DNA from: Apium graveolens
Lineage: Eukaryota; Streptophyta; Magnoliopsida; Apiales; Apiaceae
Assembly (NCBI RefSeq): GCF_009905375.1
Contig: NW_027420594.1
Span: forward strand, 1-64,000
Direction: 5' to 3'
Length of the DNA stretch: 64,000 bases
Below the pieces are notes generated by a model. It made no database searches. It saw only the letters and a program-made list of their open reading frames with translations, and was not told the origin of the DNA. Positions 54,654 to 64,000 of this stretch are shown here, piece after piece. Each line of letters begins with the position of its first letter. Position 1 is the stretch's first letter. A program made the position numbers and the translations under genes.

Positions 54654-56142
54654 AAAAAAGTTATTATAAATGTAACTCAATTCTTTTTCTTAACATTGAC
54701 ATTTAATTCTGAAAGGGATAATTCTTGTTATGGAGGTCATGTAAAAACAAATACAAGTGGTATTCCATGTCAATCTATATACATATATAGAAGAAAAATG
54801 GGATACTTATTATACGGTTTTAAGTTTTAACAAAAGTTTGTTCAAAAAACATATAAGAAATAAAAATGAAGAAACAGGGAAATACAAATTATTACCTTAA
54901 CCTTGTTAAACAACATCAATTCATGAAAACCTCCAAATCTTATCTACTTAATCCTCCACCAATTCATTTGGAGATGTGTTTAACCTTAGAATACCAAAAC
55001 ACTTTTTTATAGAAAATACAAATAACACCAAAATACTATTTTATAGCCATGTACAAGTTTATTTTGTTTGTAAGGCTGCGCCCACTTGTGCATGTATTAG
55101 GGTTTTACCTACCTTTTTTGTAAACTCCATTTTGCAGGCCGAGTTGTATATCATGGGTTTCAATGGGCCCAATATAGTTCAAATTTTTGATTCAATATAC
55201 TTTGCTCCATGTATTATGTAAATTAATTGGATGTGGATGTAGAAGCCTAAAGAAGTATTACTCTAATTTATTTTGTATTGTAAATAAAATGACATTCTAA
55301 AAATCAAGTGGTAAGCAGTGTATAAAAAACATAACTTCAAAATGACATTTTTTCAAAAATTCTATATTTTATATAGTGAGATTATATATAAACCACCTAT
55401 TGACCTTAATTAACAATAATATATGTACTAATCCAACCCTAACTAACAATAATAAATTATTTGTCATGCACAAAATAATATTTACATAACCACATTTAAT
55501 CAAATTAAATTTCTACAAGTATAAGATAGGAAAAAAAAATTTGACAAAAATTTATACGTATGAGAAAAATGATACGGTTTATAAAAATATTTACTAATTG
55601 TTTTGTTTATTTAAACATAAGAATTAAAATGAATGATAATATTACTGTTGATTTTTATTTAATTATTAATCAATTTTATTTTGAAATTATAATGGTCTGA
55701 CTTGACCATATGTACTTTGACGTAATTATAATGAATATTTTTAATATTTTCAACTGTAATAAAAATTTATTATTGAAAACCATGCTTATATTTTTTGAAC
55801 TCAAAATTTTCAATAGACAAGTTTTCTAATAAATTTTGGGTCTTTCCACAAAGTAGGAAATGCAAAGGGGCAAAGTCAGCCCACTTTGTATTTTTTTGCT
55901 AGCATTCACAAAAAGGTTGACCAGTACACAAAGACATTATTTTGTCTAATATGTACCAAAATATAATTCCATTATAATTTTAAGATGAATAAGGAGGATA
56001 GGTTCATATATTAGTTCTCGAATTTCTTTTTTGAATAAAATTATAAATATTAAACTTTAATTCAAAAAAATATATTTTAAAAAGATATGTAAAATTATGA
56101 ATTTTAGATAAAAAAGTAAAAAAAATATGTGTTATGGGACGG
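54654..56142. repeat. Right part of R-A and AT-rich flank (U4)
   Basis: Homologue of 9558-11039: exon 1 and 2 remnants on the minus strand, promoter motifs, then AT-rich DNA including the 'gagaaaaatgatacgg...aattaaaatgaatgataa' flank at about 55561-55640. An 8-base difference ('aaaggttgaccagtacac') distinguishes it from U1. No gene in the last 500 bp. Confidence 0.55.
55035..55172 (-). promoter_or_regulatory. Housekeeping-type promoter motifs in R-A (U4)
   Basis: Minus strand: site II in 'caatgggccc' (55161-55170), AAACCCTAA at about 55097-55105, and TATA-like CTATAAAATA at about 55036-55046. Conserved with U1. Confidence 0.5.
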
Positions 56143-57305
56143 TGATTATGGCTAACTAAGATTAGTTTTAAATTTTACCGGATAATCCTTACTGAGATTT
56201 TATAAACACTTCAATAATCTGAGAATGATGGTAAGCTAAGATGACTAAATGCAGTGCAGAAAATAGTATGCAGAAAAGTAATAAGAACTGACAAGAATTT
56301 TAGCCGCGTTCGACCCGTAATCCCCTATGATCTACCACCTGGTCCCTTACCAACTTGGTAAGACAATATATTATTGAATAACAGTAAGTTAAAACTTAGT
56401 AAGATAATATACAATAATATATCTCCCTTTATCCCAGCTTATAATGGCTTGCTAAAACCCTGTTTCTAAACCTGCCCACTAAGTACTAATTAGCCATAGC
56501 ACTAGTTCACCAAACCCTTATTTCTCTTAGCCAACTATCCAGCAACTAATCAATATAAATTGAACAATACAAATGGAATGATAAAGTAATCACAACTTAA
56601 ACTATAGACTCTCTAAGATAAAACACGTGTATATAATTAAAAGCTGGAGAGTATTTTAGAACCAATAAAGATCAGTGAGTTGTGAGTGTTCTTGCTGCAA
56701 TACATCAGTCATAAAAACTGCAAGAAAACTCATATATAAATATACACTAACGTTTAAGACAATCTCAGCAACTTACAACAGTTAGAATCCAATTCTAACA
56801 TTTAAGTTAGTTGGGATGATTTCCAACATTCATATATACGTTTAATATAAGAGATAAAGAAAGAAAAATGATCAGAAAAAGTCTCTTCTATTTTGTATGA
56901 GTATAAAACGTTTCTTATCAGATTTCTAGGAGATACAGTTTGAAAAGAAAACAAACTCCTACAAATTAGGAACTGTTTTAAAGTTAGAAATTTTTTTATA
57001 GCACAAGCTCTAATATATATAAACCATGTATAATATAATAGAGAAGTCCTTATAATTCGTTAAAAGAAATTCCTGAAATATCTCCTTGAAAATATATTTC
57101 CTTGCTGAGTCTAGACTGTCCATCTTGGCTTGCTATTGTTCTGAATAATGTGATCATAGCTTGCCGAAATAGATTACTGTCTTATGACAGCTTGCTGTCA
57201 TGATCCTTAAACAACAATGTCATTAAGATGATATATCCTACAAACAGTCTTAAATAACAACATAATGGCTTGCTGTGTTGTGATCATCAAAACTAAGGAG
57301 TTACA
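56143..57305 (-). repeat. Copia 3' LTR (U4)
   Basis: Near-identical to 11040-12223 apart from small losses (for example around 56430 and 56490). Minus-strand start TGTAACTCC. Confidence 0.8.
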
Positions 57306-57886
57306 ATCTCCCCCTTTTTGATGATTACACACATTTAGGAGAATTATAAAATTCCCCCTAAATCTATGCATATCTCAAAATTAAGAAATACTTTATAACA
57401 CACTACTACAAATAATTAAACTATAAATAACAACAAATGCATATCCAATACAACCAACATAGCAGCATATCATTACCTCACCAATTTTTAACATAACCAA
57501 AGCAAATCAAGTATTAAGCAAAAATAACTATCATAAACCAAGTTCATAAACCAAGTAGCAAACCACACCAGATTAACCATAAACCAACAGATGAAACAAG
57601 TCTTAAATAAACCTTAAATAAACATAAATCTCCTAAATTTCGTCACCTTAAAGCATCAAAAAGATCTAGGTTGAGGGTTGATCAGAAGTGTTGAGAGCAT
57701 CCTCTTTTGGAGAAAAGAAAGCATCAAAATACACAAACAAGTGAGCACCAATAAACAGATAATGGCATGTCAAAATTAATAAATCAAATCAAACACAAAT
57801 TATGACATTTAATAAACAATCATACTAAGCTAATATGAAAATTAATAGTAAGTTAACATTACCAAATTTCTAAAGATAGCTTGCCA
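57306..57886. other. Copia 3' non-coding region with polypurine tract (U4)
   Basis: Polypurine tract on the minus strand adjoining the LTR; otherwise A-rich, no gene seen. Confidence 0.6.
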
Positions 57887-59512
57887 TTATACACTGTACA
57901 TGACAAGTTCTCTTCGAATGGTAGAAAATCTTGCTTCACCAAGGGGTTTTGTAAAGATATCTGCCAATTGATATTCAGTAGGCATAAAAACTAATTTAAT
58001 CTTACCTTTGGCAGCATTATCTCTTAAGAAATGGTGATAAAAATCAATATGCTTTGTTCTTGAGTAATTCACAGGATTCTTTGATATGTTGATGGTGCTA
58101 GTATTGTCATAATAGATTGGAACTTTGCCACACTTGATTCCAAAATCTCGTAGAGTGTGAAGCATCCACAAAATTTGAGAGCAACAACTACCCCTACCAA
58201 ATACTCATCTTCTGCTGTGGATAATGCAACTGAAGTTTGTTTCTTACTTTGCCAAGATAGAAGAGTTTGTCCTAAGTATGTACAAACACCACTTGTGCTC
58301 TTTCTACGAGTTTGACATCCTGCATAATCTGTACCACTATACCCCACAACATCAAATGTTCTTGTAATAGGATAAAATAACCCAAGATTAATAGTCCTAC
58401 TTAAATATCGAAATATTCATTTAACTACATTTAAGTGTGATTCCTTAGGTTTAGCTTGAAAACGAGCACATACACAAATACTATACATAATATCCGGCCG
58501 GGAAGCAGTAAAATATAAAAGACTACCAATCATGCCTCTATATTTTTTGATATCAACTGCCTTACCTTTCTGAAGTCAGCCCTGCTGTTTTGATTCATTG
58601 GTGTAGATTTTGACTTGACATGCTCAAATCCAAATCTAGTCAGCAAGTTCTTCACATACTTTGACTGATGAACATAGATGCCATCCTTAGATTGCTTGAT
58701 TTAGGAGTCCCAAAAATAGTTCAGCTCACCCATCATGCTCATGTCAAATTCACTGCTCATACACTTAGAAAACCACTGACACATAGAATCATTAGTGGAT
58801 CCAAAAATTATATCATCTACATATATCCCGACAATCAAAATATCATTACCATTTTGCCTAGTAAATAGAGTAGGATCGATTTTACCTCGAATGAAGTCAT
58901 TTTTGGCCAAAACTTACTAAGCCTCTTGTACCAAGCCCTTGATGCTTACATTAAGCCATATAATGCCTTCTTGAGCTTGCAAACATAGTCTAGATGTTGT
59001 TCATGTTCAAAACCAGGGGGTTGCTTGACATAAACTTCTTCTTCCATAAATCCAATAAGAAAAGCACTTTTGACATCCATTTGATGTAGCTTGATCTTCT
59101 TGTAGCATGCATAAGCAAGAAGCATCCTAATTGATTCCAATCTAGCTACTGGAGCATAAGTTTGATCAAAGTCAATGCCTTCTTGTTGATTGTACCCTTG
59201 TGTCATAAGCCTTGCTTTATTTCGAGTAACAGTACCAAATTCATCCTCTTTATTCTTGAAAATCCATTTTATACCAATTACTGAAGTATTCTTTAGTGGC
59301 TTGACAAGTTCCCAAACATCACATTGTTCGAATTGATTGAGTTCTTCTTTCATAGCCAAGATCCAATTTTCATCTTCGAGTGCTTCTTTAACATTCTTAG
59401 GTTCCTCTTGAGCTAGAAATGCAGCATAAGCACAAAAAATTGTGTTGCCTTTCCTTGTCTTGAGTCCATAAGTAATATTACCAATAACCTGTTCTGGAGG
59501 GTGATTCTTCAC
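57887..59512 (-). pseudogene. Copia RT and RNase H remnant (U4)
   Basis: Better kept than U1: the first RT segment is open for 188 codons (59512-58946) through '[23 protein letters not shown]' and '[11 protein letters not shown]'. The catalytic 'YVDDIIFGSTND' lies near 58810. RNase H is split by a one-base loss near 58194 into two frames ('SGTDYAGCQTRRKSTSGVC' and 'MWMLHTLRDFG...QLADIFTKPLGEARF'). Stops remain between the pieces. Confidence 0.85.
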
Positions 59513-59594
59513 TGTCCGTGTAGATTTTGGAAATGAATGCTTTGAGATATGTTCATGAGAGGTCTTCCTTATCTTTGAGATTCTTCACTGTCCA

Positions 59595-60752
59595 TGTAGA
59601 TTATGGTAAACTAAGATTAGTTTTAAATTTTACCCGATAATCGCTTACTGAGATTTTATAAACAGCTCAATAATCGGAAAATGATGGTAAGCTAAGATGA
59701 CTAAATGCAGAAAAGTAATAAGAACACACAAGAATTTTAGCCAGGTTCGACCCTTAATCCCCTATGGTCTACGTTCGGGTCCCTTACCAACTTGGTAAGA
59801 GAATATATTATTGAATCACAATAAGTTTACAAGTACAAGATATAATAATGTATCTCTCTTTATCCCAACTGCTGATAATGGCTTGGTGAAACCATATTTT
59901 TGAACCTGCCCTCTAAGTACTATACTACCCCGCAGTACAAACTTCTCTAGCACTAGTTCACCAAACCCTTGTTTCCCTTAGGCAACTATCCAGCAACTAA
60001 TCAATATAAATTGAACAATATAAATCGAATGATAAAGTAATTATAACTCAAACTATAGACTCTCTAAGATAAAACAGGTGTATATAATTAAGAGCTTGAG
60101 AGTATTTTAGAACCAATAAAGATCAGTGAGTTGTGAGTGTTCTTGGTGTAATACGTCAGTCATAAAAACTGTAAGAAAACTCATATAGAAATATACACTA
60201 ACGTTCAAAACAACCTCAACAACTTAAAATGGTTAGAATCCAATCTTAACATTTAAATTAGTTGGGATGATTTCCAACGTTCATGTATACGTTTGATAGA
60301 AGAGAGAAAGAAAGAAAAACGATCAGAAAAAGTCTTTATTTTGTATGAGTATAAAACATTTTCCAATCAGATTTGTAGGAGATAGAGTTTGAAAAGGAAA
60401 CAAACTCCTACAAATTAGGAACTATTTTAAAGTTAGAAAACATTTTATAACTGAGCTCTAATATATATAAACCACATATAATATAATAGAGACTCCTTAC
60501 AATTTATTAAAAGAAATTCCTAAAATTTCTCCTTGAAAATTTGTTTCCTTGTTGAATCTGGACTGTCCATCTTGGCTTGCTATTATTTTGAATAACGTGA
60601 TCATAGCTTGCTAAAATAAATTACTGTCTTATGAGAGCTTGCTGTCATGATGCTTAAACAGCAATGTCATTAAGCTCATATATCGTGCAAACAATCTTAC
60701 ATAACAACATGATGGCTTGTTGTGTTGTGATCATCAAAACTAAGGAGTTACA
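59595..60752 (-). repeat. Copia 5' LTR (U4)
   Basis: Near-identical to 14508-15665. The direct repeat 'gattcttcactgtccNtgtagatt' at about 59505 and 59579 adjoins it, as in U1. Confidence 0.8.
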
Positions 60753-61262
60753 TTACTAAGCTTGGTCTAAGCTTGGTCTAAGGTTTTAAGTAGTTCATCA
60801 TAATTTTATTGAGTTTGGTAAGAAATGACTATTATGTGGCCCACTAAGCTTTTTTTTTCTAACTAACAAATGGTAGAAAATGACAAGTTAAATTTTATAC
60901 CAACTTTGTAATTTTTAGTTATAATTTGAATCTACCAGTTATATTAGAGTTAGACAATATAATTTTTTTGAAAAAATATTTTAATAATTATACAAAGTAA
61001 TCATTTATGGAAAGAATTATAAGTTTGTAACTTTATTTTATAATGAGAATATATTTTCAACAAATAATTAATGCTCACAAAAATATATTAAAATTATTTA
61101 AATATCATTTATATTACTTATATATGGTACTCACCATTTTTTATAGTCCTTTGAATTATTTTAATCCAAATGATTGATTGGAATAAATAATTCTTTAATC
61201 ATTTCAATATGTTAAAAAAATACAAACAAATAATAAGATCTCCAAACTCTTAAGGTACCTAT
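60753..61262. other. Spacer right of copia (U4)
   Basis: Homologue of 15666-16176; no gene seen. Confidence 0.5.
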
Positions 61263-62031
61263 GCTCTAGAAATATGTTGTAAATTTTAAAAAAATATAAT
61301 AAAAAGGAGACCAAAATCTAAATTCAAAGTGTAGTCCAGTCCAGAAACCTAACTCAATTTTTGTCCAACCCCAAAACCTACCCCGTATGGGTCTAAATTG
61401 AGCTATTTAGCGAATATTCAAAAATGGATAACAAAGACAAAACTTCAAAAAAATTCATGTCTCAAGAAATTGATGTATTAGTATATAACTAATAGAAGCT
61501 CTCAAGGATAGTTGCACATCCTCTGAGAGAGCCTTAATCAACTTTTATCCATTAATATAAAAATTGTTCTTCATTATTGAGTACCTAATTCGATAAAATA
61601 ATCATTAATGGAAGATAAAGAAACTCAAGAAAATCTTCCACCACCAATAGCAACAAACCAAATCAACCATAATATGAACATATATGAATCCATCAAATTT
61701 CTAATCTTGAAGATTAATGAATATCCTTTCTCGAAAGTCAAGATGGCCATATGTTTGGAGGTAACACATCCTGAATACTTGAACATGATGTATGATGGTC
61801 CTCATAGGCCCATGAAACTAGTTGTTGTTATTCTTGATGAAGAAAAAAATATGGTTGAAAAGGATAAAAAGGATTACTATCGTGGGGATCTTTAATCTAT
61901 TATCAAAAATATAAAACTTGGACATCTTTTGCATAACAGTCTAGACAGTATGATATCCAATAGGGTGATTGGATGCAAAAAAGCCAAGGAAATTTGAGAC
62001 ACTCTAGAGGTTAAGTGTCAAGGCACAACTG
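61263..62031 (+). pseudogene. Copia gag, N-terminal part (U4)
   Basis: Leader, then ATG 61608 'MEDKETQENLPPPIATNQIN', 'MNIYESIKFLILKINEYPFSKVKMAICLE', 'YLNMMYDGPHRPMKLVVV' to a TAA at about 61893, then 'NIKLGHLLHNSLDSMISNRVIGCKKAKEI' with a further stop. It is cut at 'aaggcacaactg', where R-B begins. Unlike U2 the start is in frame with the body, so the A-run expansion is private to U2. Confidence 0.78.
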
Positions 62032-62956
62032 CATTTATGTTAAATGTTTGCATAAGAAAAGTTAAAAAATTACAAAGAAAGCTTACACGCCTAGATTGAT
62101 GAAGAGGAGAAAGAGAAGGGACTTGGAGCATTGATAAAGAGGACAAAGATAATGAACTTAAGAATTTTCATCATTTTTTGTGGAACTTGTTGCAAATAAC
62201 AAGAAAAAAATAATTCATGTCCAAATGTCTCCTAAGTAAGGTCACACACAAATATAAAATAAATTTAATAAGATAATTAAACAAATATGAACATAAATAT
62301 AAATAATATGTGGGCTTCCTATCTATAATTTTTTGTTTTTTAATGTATCATGCATATTATTTATGAGGAACCAAAAATATAATATAAATATAACTAAATT
62401 TGTTTTTCTTACCTTGACATATAATGTTGAAAAGGATAATTCTTGAAATGGAGGTCATGTAAAAATAAATACAAGTAACATTTCATGTCAACCTATATAC
62501 ATATGTACAAGAAAAATAGGATACTTATTGTAGTGTTTTAATATTTATATATAATTTGTGGAAAAAATGCATAAGAAAGGAAAATGAAGAAATTCAAATT
62601 ATTACCTTAACCTTGGTAAACAACATCAATTCATGATACCCACCAAATGTTGTTAACCAAAATACTCTTTCATAGAAAATACAAATAACCCCAATTTATT
62701 ATTTTAGAGCCATGTACTAGTTGCTTATATTAGGGTTTTACCTACCTTTTTCATATCCTCTATTTTGTAGGGCCCAATTATGTATCACTGATTTTAATGG
62801 GCCTGATATAGTTTAAATTGTTTTTTGTTATAGTATCCTATTTTTATTACAAATTTCGAATTTTTTTACTTGTTATAAAAATATGATCTAACAAAGTGTG
62901 CTCGGTATTATATAAATTAATTGGATGTACATGTACAAGCCTATAGGTAAACAAGT
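62032..62956. repeat. Module R-B, right-truncated (U4)
   Basis: Left edge at 'catttatgttaaatgtttgcataag'. Exon 3, exon 2 and exon 1 blocks on the minus strand keep the frame of the U2 candidate; promoter motifs at 62700-62805. It ends at 'aacaagtattaa', where R-C starts; the AT flank and INT-a are deleted. Confidence 0.62.
62700..62805 (-). promoter_or_regulatory. Telo-box and site II motifs in R-B (U4)
   Basis: Minus-strand AAACCCTAA at about 62729-62738 and GGGCC motifs near 62770 and 62800. Confidence 0.45.
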
Positions 62957-64000
62957 ATTAACTTTTAATAACAACCACGTGTTAGTACCTAATTCTAGAG
63001 GAAGCTTGATAAAACCTAGTAACTTCTAATAATAACGAGTGGTTTGATTGTACTTTTTATCCTTTTATTATATTTTAAATATCGCAAAATTATTCTTTTA
63101 CATAGATTAGGAACACATATTAAAATATATTTTATATTTTTAAAATGATTTACAGCCTTTTCACTTTTTTACACATAACAATACCCTTTTATAGAACAAT
63201 AGTATTTCTTAGCCAACATGAAGAAACAATGAAATTCAAATTATTACCTTAATCTTGTTAAACAACATCAATTCATGATAACCTCAAAATCTTGTTGGAG
63301 AACCAAAATACTCTTTCATATCAAAATACTCTTTCATAGAAAATAAAAATAATGCCAAATTATTATTTTCTAACCATGTATAAGTTCATTTCTCATATCA
63401 GGGTTTTACCTACCTTTTTTATATCCTATCTTTTATAGGGCCCAATTGTATATGATGGGTTTTAATGTGGGGAATACAGTTTAAATTGTTTCTCTATTTT
63501 AGTATCAATTTCTTATTACAAATTTCGAATTCTTTTCCTTCTATAAAAATAAGATCTAACAAAGTGTGCTCCATGTATTATATAAATTAATTCGATGTAT
63601 ATTTACAAGCTAATAGGTAAAGAAGTATTACTCTAATTTATTTTGTATTGTAAACAAAATGACATTCTAAATATCAAGTGGTAGCATTGTATAAAAATTC
63701 AACTTAAAAATGATATTTTCTCAAAAATTTTAATTTTTTAGTGATATTATTTATAAAATCCCCACTAACCTCAACTAGCACTAATATAAGTACTACTACA
63801 ACCCTAACTAACAATAATATAAGCACTACTACAATAGATTCAAGTCTAAAAAACCGTCTCACTATAATGCACATATTTATTGTCATATACAAATTAATAT
63901 TTATTTTATAACAACATTAAATCAAATTAAATTTTTAGAGGTATAAGATACAATACAAAATTTTTGACACACAAGTTATACATTTGAGAAAAATGATACA
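62957..64000. repeat. Module R-C (U4, cut by window end)
   Basis: Begins at 'cttttaataacaaccacgtgttag', lacking the first few dozen bases of R-C. Lacks 'ttgttctttttcttacagaactc' (deleted near 63055). Telo-box near 63400 is altered to 'atcagggtttt'. Continues to 'gagaaaaatgataca', just short of the expected INT-b start. Confidence 0.6.

Larger units (their letters stand above)
56143..60752 (-). mobile_element. Ty1/copia element, SIRE/Maximus-type, internally deleted (U4)
   Basis: Copy of 11040-15665 with the same LTR arrangement, the same missing gag-protease-integrase, the same left and right host joints, and the polypurine tract at 57306-57320. The retained right joint 'gttaca|ttactaag' versus U1 'gttaca|ctactaag' shows one insertion duplicated with the unit. 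Confidence 0.86.
45000..64000. repeat. Tandem composite unit U4 (cut by window end)
   Basis: Fourth copy, co-linear with U1 through gypsy, L1, AT spacer, R-A/RTE, copia and spacer. It keeps about 140 codons of copia gag, then has private deletions at about 62031 (CACTA lost) and about 62957 (end of R-B plus INT-a lost). The window ends inside R-C just before INT-b, so a fifth copy may follow. Confidence 0.88.

Noticed and set aside
1..64000. CRISPR array or prokaryotic defence system
   Set aside because: Repeats are kilobase-scale and plant retroelement-derived; no short regular repeats with unique spacers and no bacterial genes.

Overview
This window is nuclear DNA from a flowering plant, most likely a eudicot. 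It is very AT-rich and made almost wholly of nested, decayed plant retroelements: Ty3/gypsy of the Tat type, Ty1/copia of the SIRE/Maximus type, an L1-type LINE, an RTE-type LINE and a CACTA transposon end. No tRNA, rRNA, bacterial operon or CRISPR array was seen. Family and species cannot be fixed from sequence alone. No intact host gene was found; the nearest candidates are degenerate multi-exon modules described below.

The main feature is large-scale order. The window holds four head-to-tail copies of one composite unit, taken here to begin at a shared gypsy integrase site: U1 1-19758, U2 19759-30696, U3 30697-44999 and U4 45000-64000 (cut by the window end). The ancestral order, left to right, is: gypsy integrase C-terminus (INT-b); gypsy gag C-terminus plus protease; L1 LINE fragment (minus strand); very AT-rich spacer; module R-A (glycine-rich exon and short exons on the minus strand, with an inverted RTE LINE in an intron-like gap); copia element with two LTRs (minus strand); spacer; copia gag (plus strand) with a CACTA end; module R-B; gypsy integrase fragment INT-a; spacer; module R-C; then INT-b of the next unit.

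R-A, R-B and R-C are older, diverged copies of one repeat, so the array is hierarchical. Each unit has its own large deletions. U2 lacks the glycine-rich exon, RTE and copia. U3 lacks copia and gag. U4 lacks most of gag, the CACTA end and INT-a. U1 lacks gag, the CACTA end and most of R-C. Several junctions show 3-6 bp of microhomology.

Small variants give conflicting relationships along the units: U3 resembles U4 on its left and U2 in R-B. This points to unequal exchange or conversion inside the array.

The R modules carry minus-strand exon-like blocks with splice signals. Upstream of these lie a telo-box (AAACCCTAA) and site II elements (TGGGCC), as in plant ribosomal-protein and housekeeping promoters. 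A host gene segment therefore seems to have been caught beside a gypsy integrase and amplified with it. Whether any of it is transcribed cannot be told from sequence.
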